A DNA stretch of 40,314 bases, from contig NZ_JAKEVM010000026.1 in assembly GCF_022398475.1 (NCBI RefSeq), positions 1-40,314 on the forward strand, in the 5' to 3' direction. Shown piece by piece: positions 1 through 8,341 of the stretch (within the stretch, counting starts at the first letter, position 1; every line of letters begins with the position of its first letter). Position numbers and translations under genes: made by a program. Source of the stretch: Pseudoalteromonas shioyasakiensis (lineage in GTDB: Bacteria; Pseudomonadota; Gammaproteobacteria; Enterobacterales; Alteromonadaceae). Under the pieces are notes generated by a model that ran no database searches, had not been told where the DNA came from, and saw only the letters and a program-made list of their open reading frames with translations.

Positions 1-57
1 TTTATAAGCTTTGCTCAGATAATTTAAATTAACCGGCAAAAGCCGTTGCTATTGGCG

Positions 58-765
58 CTATATGAGTAATTCGCTTAGCGGTGTATCTTGGCGGTAGTGG
101 TAAGCTATTTGCGCTTGTAGCAGCTCTGCGGTGGCTGTGGCATCATTCAGTGCGTTGTGGTTTTGATACGCAGGTAACGAATAACGAATACGAGAGTCTG
201 CTAAGCGCACAGAATCAAGCTTAGAGTTAAATAATCGCCCTAGTAACCCCTGTTTTGCTCGAAGAGCACGAGTTTCTAGATCCAACGTATCAATAACTGC
301 AAATTCAAGCCCTTCACCTAAGCGTGCTTGCAACGCTTGATATAAAAAATGCCTTTCAATGGGTGCAAAATGCACCACAATAATTTTGCCTTTTAATGCT
401 GCTAACAATGGCTCCATAATTGTTGAAAAGTCTGGTGCATCACTCACTTCTGAGTGAGTTATACCATGAATAACAATCGACTCTTCAGCGAGCTTACGCC
501 TTGGTTGAACAATCCAGTGTTGGCTATCTTTACAAAAAATACGCTTAGTATTGAATGGGATTAAACCAACACTGACGATATCGTCATCTTGATAATTTAG
601 ACCGGTTGTCTCAAAATCAAGTGCAACGAAGGGAACATCGCTAATAGGCATGTTTAAATCACAAAGAGCTGATTCATAAAATGCTTTAATTAGTGGCTGT
701 TTGCTCTGTGCTAATAACTGTTGATACCGAGTCGGCCAATCAAGTTTCGCGCCTTGTTTTGCCAT
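58..765 (-). CDS. DnaQ-like 3'-5' exonuclease (DEDDh type)
   Basis: A 235-residue exonuclease of the DnaQ/RNase T superfamily, predicted to remove nucleotides from DNA or RNA 3' ends using two metal ions. Exo I is clear at residues 48-55 (ALDFETTG, with D50 and E52) and Exo III at 203-208 (HNALND, H203 and D208). Exo II, VVHFAPIERHFL at 130-141, has Glu137 where the usual pattern has Asp, and Phe where Asn is common. About 45 residues precede the nuclease domain. Its ATG overlaps the stop of the upstream DUF294 gene by one base (TAATG), so the two are probably co-translated. This pairing with a DUF294 protein is, as I recall, conserved in many gammaproteobacteria. Whether it proofreads, degrades RNA or hydrolyses another nucleotide is not shown by the sequence. 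Confidence 0.85.
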   Translation of the reverse strand: MAKQGAKLDWPTRYQQLLAQSKQPLIKAFYESALCDLNMPISDVPFVALDFETTGLNYQDDDIVSVGLIPFNTKRIFCKDSQHWIVQPRRKLAEESIVIHGITHSEVSDAPDFSTIMEPLLAALKGKIIVVHFAPIERHFLYQALQARLGEGLEFAVIDTLDLETRALRAKQGLLGRLFNSKLDSVRLADSRIRYSLPAYQNHNALNDATATAELLQAQIAYHYRQDTPLSELLI

Positions 766-2663
766 TACTTCATCCCAGTGTTGGCAGAATATCTGAATTT
801 AAGGAAATTCTGCGCTTTATCTAAAATGGCAAACGCCTCTTTGAGATTACGCTGCTCAAAAGGAGAAAGTAAATGAGGCTCTAAGTCGTTATCTGGCGCT
901 TCATCAAGCTTTTCTATTTGCCATGCTTGGTGTCTAATTCTGATCATGGCAATGTATTCTAGGGCGTCTCGTAAATCTTGTGCTTTACCATCAGGGAGTA
1001 ATTTAGCTTCGATAATATCCTCTAAACGCTCGAATGAATTTTGTTTACGGCTGCCTATCGCTAATGCGTGCACGCGTATTACGTCAGATAAAGGCGCTGT
1101 ACCGCGGCGTTTTAAGTTCATAGAGCGCTTGTGTTGTCCATTATGCTCTAACACAAAGTCTTTAAAGAAACCTAAAGGCGGTGTTCTGTTACGCGCATTC
1201 GCTGCAAGGTTTGCTAAGAAACGTTTATTCTTACGCCCTTCTGTTGCGATAAAGCGTTTGAGCTCATCGGCCCATTTGTTTTTACCGTAAACACCGTCTA
1301 AATCAAAAAAGATCGAGCTGTGTAACAAAGCCTGCGGTTTAGGTTCGGCCATCCAATCTGCAAATTGCTCTTTCCACTGCTCGCGTGTTAAACGCCACTT
1401 TTTAAATGACGCCATAATTTCGCCTTCACAATACTTGTAGCCACACTCAGCTAAACCGTCACAAACAAAATCAGCCAATTTCTGGAAGTACTCGTCATGT
1501 AACTCCTCGTTAAAATTATTATCAAGGATAATGGCATTATCTTGGTCAGTTACAATTAATTGCTCATCACGCGCCATTGAACCTAGAGCGATAAAGCAAT
1601 AAGGAACCGGCGGTGGGCCAAACTTTTCTTCAGCTAAATCAAGTAAACGCTGTTTGAAGGTACGCCCTATTACAGCCATTGCGGTACCAATCATGTGTGA
1701 GTTAGCGTCTTCGTTAACCATGCGTACAAACACATTAGGCAGCTGCCTTGCATAGTGAGCTAAATCTTCAACCGATTGCTGAGCTAATATGCCGCGTACT
1801 AACAATAAGCTACTTTGCGACTCGTAGCGTAAAATATCTGATAACGAAATAACGCCAATCGGTTTTTTCTTAACGACTACAGGCAGGTGGTGAATATTAT
1901 CTCTGAGCATTGCAAGCACGGCTTCAAACACATACGCATTGCTATCAAGAAGTACTAAGTCCTTTTGCATTATTTGCGCGGCTGGCGCTTCGTAACTTAA
2001 CCCTTCAGCAATCACGCTGGTACGTAAGTCACGGTCGGTAATGATGCCAACTACTTGGCCGTCGTCGTCATCAGGATCATCACTGATTGGTTTATCGGCA
2101 TCAGTAACCAGCACAGACGATACCGACTCTTGCGTCATCAATTGCGCAACCATTTGCACTGAGGCATCTTTTGCCACAGTGACAACATCACGATGAAGAA
2201 GCGACTTAACCTTAGCAGTTGTTAAATCATTGCTGTCAGCTTGTTCAACAATTGCTTGGTGAAGGCGCACATTACCATCGGCTTCAAAGAAATCGGCGAA
2301 CACTTCGTACTCATCACAAAACTCGTTAAACAACTTAACATTGATGCAATAAACTAAGGTATCTTCAAGCGCCTTTGCCGGAAACCGCACTTTACGGTTC
2401 ATAAGAAGGCCCATTGAACCAAAGATCCCACCGATAGTTAAACGGTTGTATAAATCACCGTCACGGCGATACATTTCAACGGCACCACTGCGTATGACAT
2501 ATAAATCAGCGATATCTTCGCCATAATTTAATATTTCTGTGCCTGCGCGAAAATAAGCGATTTCGATTTGTGCTGCGAGTTTATTTACTGCCTCTTCAGG
2601 AAGATCATCAAATGGAGCATGATCAGAAAGAAATTGGGCGATATCGACGTGTTCGGCTTGCAT
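765..2663 (-). CDS. cNMP-binding / CBS-pair / DUF294 nucleotidyltransferase-like protein
   Basis: A 632-residue multidomain cytoplasmic regulator. Residues about 10-130 resemble a cyclic-nucleotide-binding domain. Two CBS motifs lie at about 150-190 and 225-285, separated by an Asp-rich loop (DDPDDDDG). A DUF294 nucleotidyltransferase domain follows at about 310-450, with the GS-x-A-R-x-E and D-x-D pattern (GSMARDEQLIVTDQDNA) typical of GlnD-like transferases, and then a helical DUF294 C-terminal domain. The ATG follows a TAGGTA sequence at suitable spacing. It is the first gene of a two-gene unit with the exonuclease downstream. By domain logic it would sense a nucleotide and modify or bind a partner, but substrate and target are unknown for the family. 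Annotated in many genomes only as DUF294 nucleotidyltransferase-like. Confidence 0.88.
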   Translation of the reverse strand: MQAEHVDIAQFLSDHAPFDDLPEEAVNKLAAQIEIAYFRAGTEILNYGEDIADLYVIRSGAVEMYRRDGDLYNRLTIGGIFGSMGLLMNRKVRFPAKALEDTLVYCINVKLFNEFCDEYEVFADFFEADGNVRLHQAIVEQADSNDLTTAKVKSLLHRDVVTVAKDASVQMVAQLMTQESVSSVLVTDADKPISDDPDDDDGQVVGIITDRDLRTSVIAEGLSYEAPAAQIMQKDLVLLDSNAYVFEAVLAMLRDNIHHLPVVVKKKPIGVISLSDILRYESQSSLLLVRGILAQQSVEDLAHYARQLPNVFVRMVNEDANSHMIGTAMAVIGRTFKQRLLDLAEEKFGPPPVPYCFIALGSMARDEQLIVTDQDNAIILDNNFNEELHDEYFQKLADFVCDGLAECGYKYCEGEIMASFKKWRLTREQWKEQFADWMAEPKPQALLHSSIFFDLDGVYGKNKWADELKRFIATEGRKNKRFLANLAANARNRTPPLGFFKDFVLEHNGQHKRSMNLKRRGTAPLSDVIRVHALAIGSRKQNSFERLEDIIEAKLLPDGKAQDLRDALEYIAMIRIRHQAWQIEKLDEAPDNDLEPHLLSPFEQRNLKEAFAILDKAQNFLKFRYSANTGMK

Positions 2664-2703
2664 ACGCGTACCTAGATTAAACCATTTGATTTAATTGTGA
2701 GGG

Positions 2704-2740
2704 TAATTGGCTATTTTTTCAAAGAAAAAATAGCCAATTA
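2704..2740 (-). terminator. Perfect 17-bp inverted repeat after the RND gene
   Basis: Arms 2704-2720 and 2724-2740 are perfect reverse complements around an AAA loop. It lies seven bases past the stop of the RND permease and upstream of the DUF294 start. The T run needed for intrinsic termination is inside the stem rather than after it, so it may be a terminator of an unusual shape, or a transcript-stabilising hairpin. It separates the efflux operon from the DUF294 operon. Confidence 0.55.
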
Positions 2741-2747
2741 AGTAGGA

Positions 2748-5700
2748 TTAAGCCTTTTCTAACTCTTCAGCCAGAAGTTTCGACTCATCTCCCCTTGGTT
2801 TAGTAAAGCGGGCTAAACCAAGATAAATAACAGGCGTTAAATACAGGGTAAATAACACCGCCAGTGCTAAGCCGCCAAATACCACCCAACCAATGGCGTT
2901 ACGAGCTTCAGCCCCTGCGCCGGTAGATAAAATAAGTGGTAATGCACCCAGTAAGGTTGAAACCAGTGTCATCGCAATTGGGCGAAGGCGCACTAGTGCA
3001 GCCTCTTCTACCGCAACTCTAACCGAGCGTCCTTGGTCACGTAATTGATCAGCAAACTCCACTAGCAAGATGGCATTTTTAGCAATTAGACCAATCAGCA
3101 TCACTAAACCAATTTGCGAGTAAATGTTTAATGATGTACCTGTTAGATACAGCGCTAGAATTGCAGATGTAATACCAAACGGTACTGTGATCATAACAAC
3201 GATTGCACTATTCACACTTTCAAATTGTGCAGCCAATACCAGAAGAACAATTAAAAAGGCCAGAACATAGGTCACTAATACTTCATTGGCTGTTTCTTCA
3301 AAGGTTAATGCCTCACCTTTAAACGCCAAGCTGATGCCTGCAGGTAAAGATTGCTCGGAAATATCACGGATTTTTGTAACCAGCTCAGCAATAGTTACGC
3401 CCTCAGGCATTTCCATACTCAGTTCAATAGCACGGCGCTGCGCGTGGCGCTCAAGCTCTGCTGCAACACCTTCTTCAGTAATCGTTGCCACACTACTCAG
3501 TGGCACTAGTTGACCATTACGGCCACCAACATACAAGTTAGCTAAATCGCTTGGGTTAGTGATAGTTTGATTTTGTGCTTGCAGCATAATCGGGATTGAT
3601 TGGTCACCAATATTTAAATCGGCGATATCATCACCATTGATTGCAGCGCGAAGTGTCACAGAGATATCATTGAGCGATACGCCAAGCTCTTCAGCACGAC
3701 GTCTATCAATATTAACCCGTAATTGTGGCTGTGACGGCTGATATGAAATACGCACAGGAGCTACTTCTGGTACTGCTTTTTCAATTTCAGCAGAAAAATC
3801 TTGCGCGGCTTTAAATATCTCGAGGTAGTCTTGCCCTAATAAGGCAAGCTCAATACCACCGCCTTGACCACGTAGGTTCAAACTATTTGAGCCACCTGGG
3901 TAACCAGCCGCACCAGGAATATTCCCTAGAGGTTCACGTATTTTATTGATAATTTCTTGCTGACTAAAATGACGTTCATCCCAATGTTTAAGCGGCACAG
4001 TAATAAATACAATATTTGGATCCCATTGCCCAACCACAGTGTAAATAGACTCAATATCACCACTCTCAACATACGGCAGTAAGATATCTTCCATTTGCAC
4101 CGCTTGCCTGTCCATAAAATTTAGGCCTACACCATCTGGACCACGGGCAAAAATACGAATTTTACCGCGATCTTCTGTTGGTAATAACTCGTTATCTAAA
4201 TTGAAATACAGTGCACCAGAGCCTGCAGCGACCAACAAACACGCAAAAAAGGTAAGCCATGCATGTTCAAGTACACCATGTATTGTGCGCTTATAAACAG
4301 CGGCTAACACATGACCAACTTTTGCAAATGGATGAAAACCGCCCTGCTTTAATTTCAGTTTGGATGTCAGCGCAGGGACCAAAGACAGCGCTACAAAGCT
4401 TGATATGATAACAGCGCCAGCTAATACCCCACCAAACTCTCTAAATAGTCGCCCTGCTGTTGATGGTAAAAAAGCGATAGGCACAAATACCGCAGCCAAT
4501 ACAGCGGTTGTTGCCACAACAGCAAAGAATACTTCACGGGTACCAACCACTGCAGCTGCTCGACGACCAAGACCTAAGCCCCGCTGACGTTGTATGTTTT
4601 CACTTACCACAATGGCATCATCTACAATTAGGCCTGTAGCTAACACGAGTGCAAGCAAGGTAAGAATATTAATTGAGAAACCAAGCGCCCAAATAAGTGC
4701 TAAAGAGCCAATTAATGCAACAGGTATCGCAAATGCAGGAACCAGCGTTGCGCGCCATGAGCCAATAAACACCCACAGTGTGATCACCACTAACAGCACG
4801 GTTAGTAACAGTGAGTTAATAACTTCATCAACTGAGCTTCTGATAAACTGCGCATCGTCAGAGGTTAAAGTAAATTCCATTTCAGGAAAACGCACTCGCA
4901 TACGTTCGATTAAAGTTAGCACTTCATCAGAAATTTCAATGGTATTAGATTGCGCCTGACGAATAATTTCCATGCCAATCACAGGTGTGCCATTCAGCCT
5001 TACGAATGAACGCGGATCGGCTGGGCCAAAGTAAACAGCCGCAACATCGCCAATACGGGTATCGTCTCGTACAATGATATCGGCTACTTGTTCAGCAGAA
5101 ATTGACGTTGCATCAGCACGAACAATTACCTGTTGATCGCTTGATTTTAAACTACCTGCAGGCACATCAAAGGGAGCCTGACGAAGTACGTTGGCAATAT
5201 CTGGTACGGTAAGGTTAAAGCTGCTTAGTTTTAGTGGGTCGATGCGCACTCTAAGCACCCGCTCACGGTCGCCATTTAAACGAACATCAGCAACGCCAGG
5301 AATGGTTAAAAACTGCGGAGCTAAGTCGACATCAACACGCTCTGTCAGTGCCTCAAGGGATAAGCTATCACTTGATACCGTTAACGATACAACCGCTTCG
5401 GCATCGTTATCGGCTTTAATAATTGATACCCGTTCAACTTCTTCGGGTAATTCTCGCTGCACACGGGCTACCGATTCACGCGTTTCGTTTGCAGCATCAT
5501 CTAAATTTACACCGGGGCGAAACTCAACCACGATACGAGCATTGTTTTCTTCACTTTGCGCACGAATCGACTTTACACCACTTACCCTAGCAACCGCCCC
5601 TTCTAGCTTACTGGTTACTTCGGTATCTACGGTCTCCGGTGAACCACCAGGAAAAGACGCTGATACAGTAATACGAGGTCTATCAACATCAGGTAGCTCA

Positions 5701-5828
5701 CGTACTTCAACCCCTGCTATTGCTGCAATACCGGCGATAATAATGAGTAAGTTAAGTACCACAATTAAAACAGGGCGACGTATCGCCATTGATGGTAAGT
5801 CTTCCATCATAGGTTGCTGTTTCATCAT
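2748..5828 (-). CDS. RND family efflux pump permease (AcrB/HAE-1 type)
   Basis: A 1026-residue inner-membrane proton-driven exporter, the usual length for the AcrB/HAE-1 family. It has an N-terminal membrane anchor at about 17-38, a first periplasmic region to about 340, a cluster of membrane helices at about 340-500, a second periplasmic region and a final helix cluster at about 850-1005. The proton-relay residues expected in TM4 are visible as GLIVDDAIVVSEN, and TM10 contains the GLIAKNAILLVEF motif with its lysine. Its ATG overlaps the stop of the membrane fusion gene upstream by one base (TAATG). No outer-membrane channel gene is nearby, so it would have to borrow a TolC-like protein encoded elsewhere. 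Substrate cannot be inferred; the very short or absent linker to a regulator is noted separately. Confidence 0.92.
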   Translation of the reverse strand: MMKQQPMMEDLPSMAIRRPVLIVVLNLLIIIAGIAAIAGVEVRELPDVDRPRITVSASFPGGSPETVDTEVTSKLEGAVARVSGVKSIRAQSEENNARIVVEFRPGVNLDDAANETRESVARVQRELPEEVERVSIIKADNDAEAVVSLTVSSDSLSLEALTERVDVDLAPQFLTIPGVADVRLNGDRERVLRVRIDPLKLSSFNLTVPDIANVLRQAPFDVPAGSLKSSDQQVIVRADATSISAEQVADIIVRDDTRIGDVAAVYFGPADPRSFVRLNGTPVIGMEIIRQAQSNTIEISDEVLTLIERMRVRFPEMEFTLTSDDAQFIRSSVDEVINSLLLTVLLVVITLWVFIGSWRATLVPAFAIPVALIGSLALIWALGFSINILTLLALVLATGLIVDDAIVVSENIQRQRGLGLGRRAAAVVGTREVFFAVVATTAVLAAVFVPIAFLPSTAGRLFREFGGVLAGAVIISSFVALSLVPALTSKLKLKQGGFHPFAKVGHVLAAVYKRTIHGVLEHAWLTFFACLLVAAGSGALYFNLDNELLPTEDRGKIRIFARGPDGVGLNFMDRQAVQMEDILLPYVESGDIESIYTVVGQWDPNIVFITVPLKHWDERHFSQQEIINKIREPLGNIPGAAGYPGGSNSLNLRGQGGGIELALLGQDYLEIFKAAQDFSAEIEKAVPEVAPVRISYQPSQPQLRVNIDRRRAEELGVSLNDISVTLRAAINGDDIADLNIGDQSIPIMLQAQNQTITNPSDLANLYVGGRNGQLVPLSSVATITEEGVAAELERHAQRRAIELSMEMPEGVTIAELVTKIRDISEQSLPAGISLAFKGEALTFEETANEVLVTYVLAFLIVLLVLAAQFESVNSAIVVMITVPFGITSAILALYLTGTSLNIYSQIGLVMLIGLIAKNAILLVEFADQLRDQGRSVRVAVEEAALVRLRPIAMTLVSTLLGALPLILSTGAGAEARNAIGWVVFGGLALAVLFTLYLTPVIYLGLARFTKPRGDESKLLAEELEKA

Positions 5829-6844
5829 TACTCCTTGGCTAGCTGCACTTCATTGATGAAATTAAGCTCTTGATTAGGTCTTAGGCGTTGAACTCCTTCT
5901 GTCACCAATAAGTCGCCTTCGTTTAAGCCACCAGAGACTAACAAGCGCCCTGCTAAACGCTGCTCAATTTTAACATCAACACGAGTTGCTTTTTTGTCGA
6001 CACTCTTCCATACGTAAGGGCCTGCTGCCCCCCACATCATCGCAGCTTCAGGTACTACAGCAAGCTCTTCACCTAGAATATTTATGTGTACACGAAAGCT
6101 CATACCCGGCATAAATTGCTGGGCATTATTATCAAGTTTGGCTTTTGTTCTAAGAGTGCGGGTTTGCGCATTGATACGCGAATCAAGCTCTGCCACCTTA
6201 GCCGTGTAAGCTTTATCGCCTAACCAAGGCACCACTTCGACCGAGGATTTTTGCTTAAGCAATGAAATAGCGGCCTCTGGGGCATTAAAATTGATATAAA
6301 GCTCAGAAATATCATCGATGGTGGCAATGGCTGTTTGGGTTGTGATCCTGTCGCCTACTTCGACGTCAGTTAAACCCATAACACCACTAAAAGGAGCACG
6401 AACTTCGCGGTCTTCACGCTCTGTTTTCGCTTGCATTAACTGGACTTTTGCAAGCTCATAAAGCGTTTTCGCATCATCTAAATCACTTTGCGGCACCGCA
6501 CCACGAGCGTGGCTTTCTTCAAGCCTTTTCATGGTGCGCTCAGCATCTTTTAAAGTAATTTCAGCTTCGATCAACGCTGCTTTTTGTCTACGAGAATCAA
6601 GCTCTAATAGTAAGTCACCTTTGGCAACGTTATCGCCTGGTTTAAAGTAAACAGCAGTGACTCTGTCCCCAACGGCTGGGTAAAGAGTGACTGAGTGAAT
6701 TGCTTCAGCATTACCCACTGCTTTTATCTGTTGTTTAGACTTTTCAACAGACACTGATTCTACAACTACATTAGCCGCCTCAGCGACGGAAACACAACTA
6801 GTACAGGCAATTAAAGTCCATGTATGTAATTTGCCAATTGTCAA
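5828..6844 (-). CDS. Membrane fusion protein of RND efflux pump
   Basis: A 338-residue periplasmic adaptor (HlyD/AcrA family) bridging the RND permease and an outer-membrane channel. A signal peptide covers about 1-23, ending near VSVAEAA. A barrel-sandwich (lipoyl-like) half follows at about 45-80 (PGDNVAKGDLLLELDSRRQKA), then a short helical hairpin at 80-145, the second lipoyl half (VRAPFSGVMGLTDVEVGD) and beta-barrel and membrane-proximal domains. The start is TTG at 6842-6844, supported by an AGGTGA Shine-Dalgarno sequence seven bases upstream; the nearby ATG is out of frame. It is the first gene of the pump operon, and its stop overlaps the permease ATG. The helical hairpin is short compared with AcrA. 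Confidence 0.9.
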   Translation of the reverse strand: MTIGKLHTWTLIACTSCVSVAEAANVVVESVSVEKSKQQIKAVGNAEAIHSVTLYPAVGDRVTAVYFKPGDNVAKGDLLLELDSRRQKAALIEAEITLKDAERTMKRLEESHARGAVPQSDLDDAKTLYELAKVQLMQAKTEREDREVRAPFSGVMGLTDVEVGDRITTQTAIATIDDISELYINFNAPEAAISLLKQKSSVEVVPWLGDKAYTAKVAELDSRINAQTRTLRTKAKLDNNAQQFMPGMSFRVHINILGEELAVVPEAAMMWGAAGPYVWKSVDKKATRVDVKIEQRLAGRLLVSGGLNEGDLLVTEGVQRLRPNQELNFINEVQLAKE

Positions 6845-7083
6845 AATTTCACCTAAATAAGAATCGTTTTAATTGTTACGAAGTGTAACAGCTTTGTGAT
6901 CAATAAAAAGCTGACTTCGTTTAATAAACAATTAGCCAAGGTGAAATAAACCCATACATCGCCTGTGTTTTCTAATTAGAAACGACAATGTGATGAATCG
7001 ACCTCTTTTAAGTGTGCTTCGCTTGCTATGGTTACCTCTACACAATCAGATTGATCAATTATTTGTTCTTTTTGAATAGGCAT
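6845..7083. other. Intergenic region upstream of the efflux operon
   Basis: About 240 bases between the efflux operon and the trhO terminator. Apart from the inverted repeats described separately at 6874-6912 I see no gene. A 35-codon open frame on the minus strand (6976-7083) begins directly after the trhO T-tract and has no ribosome-binding site, so I do not call it. Confidence 0.6.
6874..6912. promoter_or_regulatory. Inverted repeats upstream of the efflux operon (candidate operator)
   Basis: TGTTAC at 6874-6879 and GTAACA at 6885-6890 form a perfect palindrome with a 5-bp spacer. An adjoining AGCTTT/AAAGCT pair lies at 6890-6895 and 6907-6912. They are 30-70 bases upstream of the TTG start of the membrane fusion gene, where a repressor would be expected. 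No regulator gene is adjacent, so the binding protein, if any, is unlinked. This is inferred from position and symmetry only. Confidence 0.4.
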
Positions 7084-7111
7084 AAAAAAACCCCAGACTA
7101 TGCTGGGGTTT
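7084..7111 (-). terminator. Intrinsic terminator of trhO
   Basis: On the minus strand CCCCAG/CTGGGG arms (7091-7096 and 7103-7108) flank a 6-base loop and are followed by seven T residues (7084-7090). It lies about 25 bases past the trhO stop codon. Confidence 0.9.
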
Positions 7112-7134
7112 CTATCAATTCATAAAGCTAACAA

Positions 7135-8142
7135 TTACTGTTGGCGCTGTGCTTCTTTTTGCGCTTTTTTAGCTTCTTTACGCTTACGAAGAACTTCTTG
7201 CGCTTCATTACCGATGTGACCTTCGCCACGCGCTTGTGCTAATTCGATTTGCTTTTGACGCTCAGCAAAACGTGCACGTTGCTCTTCTGTTAGGCTGTCG
7301 TGACAGTGATGACACGATACACCTTCCATGTATTCAGGCTTTTGCTTTTCTTCTTCAGTGATAGGCATACGACATGCGTGACATTGGTCGTAAGAGCCTT
7401 TTTGTAAGTCGTGATTTACCGCTACACGGTTATCAAAAACAAAACACTCACCTTCCCACATGGTTTCTTCTTTTGGTACTTCTTCTAAGTACTTAAGAAT
7501 ACCACCTTCAAGGTGGAATACTTCGTCAAAGCCTTGCTCTTTCATGTACGCAGTTGATTTTTCACAGCGAATACCACCGGTACAGAACATCGCCACTTTC
7601 TTGTGCTTTTCTGGGTCTAGGTTTTCTTTCGCCCACGCTGGGAATTCGCGGAATGTTTTAGTGTTTGGATCAACCGCATTTTGGAAAGTACCAATTTCGA
7701 TTTCGTAATCGTTACGTGTATCGATAAGAATCACTTCTGGGTCTGAAATTAACGCATTCCAGTCAGCTGGTTTTACGTATGTACCCACAACTTCACGTGG
7801 GTCGATACCTTCAACACCCATAGTTACGATTTCTTTTTTCAGTTTTACCTTAGTACGGTAGAACGGGCATTCGTCATCGTATGACTCTTTAGTCACGATG
7901 TTGTCTAGGTTTGGTTGTGAATCTAACCATGCAAGTAGGTTATCGATACCTTCACGTTTAGCAGAAACAGTACCGTTGATACCTTCAGCCGCAAGTAACA
8001 AAGTACCGCGTACTTCATTGTCTTCCATTACTTTAAGTAGTGGTTGGCGAATCGCTTCAAAATCAGGAAGGGCTACAAATTTGTAAAGTGCGCAAACAAC
8101 AAAGTGCTCGCTAGTTACATTGTCTTTATGAACAGCAGTCAT
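7135..8142 (-). CDS. trhO: tRNA uridine(34) hydroxylase TrhO (rhodanese-fold, YceA family)
   Basis: A 335-residue cytoplasmic enzyme. In E. coli and Bacillus, TrhO is known to catalyse oxygen-dependent hydroxylation of tRNA wobble uridine to 5-hydroxyuridine. The N-terminal ferredoxin-like domain spans about 10-105 ([13 protein letters not shown]). The rhodanese domain spans about 125-225 and contains the active-site Cys in [12 protein letters not shown]. The C-terminal part has the Cys pairs CHAC and CHHC, a likely zinc site, and ends in a Lys/Gln-rich helix. Length matches the family. It is monocistronic: its own promoter is shared in a divergent region with the DEAD-box gene, and a strong terminator follows it. 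Confidence 0.93.
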   Translation of the reverse strand: MTAVHKDNVTSEHFVVCALYKFVALPDFEAIRQPLLKVMEDNEVRGTLLLAAEGINGTVSAKREGIDNLLAWLDSQPNLDNIVTKESYDDECPFYRTKVKLKKEIVTMGVEGIDPREVVGTYVKPADWNALISDPEVILIDTRNDYEIEIGTFQNAVDPNTKTFREFPAWAKENLDPEKHKKVAMFCTGGIRCEKSTAYMKEQGFDEVFHLEGGILKYLEEVPKEETMWEGECFVFDNRVAVNHDLQKGSYDQCHACRMPITEEEKQKPEYMEGVSCHHCHDSLTEEQRARFAERQKQIELAQARGEGHIGNEAQEVLRKRKEAKKAQKEAQRQQ

Positions 8143-8210
8143 GGTTTTACCTTTTGCTTTAAATGCCCATGTGGGGCGTTAACCGAATCGCAAATCCGGC
8201 GCATTGAGGG

Positions 8211-8243
8211 CGCGTATTTTACGCGAATTAGCGATAATTGCAA
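8211..8243 (-). promoter_or_regulatory. Putative trhO promoter with embedded palindrome
   Basis: On the minus strand a -35-like TTGCAA (8238-8243) is separated by 16 bp from a -10-like TAAAAT (8216-8221). The -10 lies inside a perfect CGCGTA-TTT-TACGCG inverted repeat (8211-8225). It is about 75 bases upstream of the trhO ATG. Confidence 0.42.
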
Positions 8244-8296
8244 AAACTGATGCGAAATAGCTGTGTTTTTACTGTCTCCAAGTGAGGCAAGTGCGT

Positions 8297-8302
8297 TATA
8301 AT
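8297..8302 (+). promoter_or_regulatory. Putative -10 element of the DEAD-box helicase gene
   Basis: A consensus TATAAT lies 40 bases upstream of the preferred TTG start at 8342. No convincing -35 is seen. It would place the transcript start near 8309, which rules out translation from the GTG at 8282. Confidence 0.45.
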
Positions 8303-8341
8303 GAACAGGATTTACAAATTTTGCTCATCGGAGATTACGCA

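Noticed and set aside
4594..4959. 121-codon plus-strand frame opposite the RND permease
   Set aside because: Shadow frame across the membrane-helix region of the permease.
5191..5856. 221-codon plus-strand frame opposite the RND permease
   Set aside because: Composition rich in Ser, Thr and Arg is typical of an antisense shadow; the minus-strand permease is certain here.
6976..7083. 35-codon minus-strand frame after the trhO terminator
   Set aside because: Its ATG directly follows the terminator T tract, leaving no ribosome-binding site; no recognisable features.
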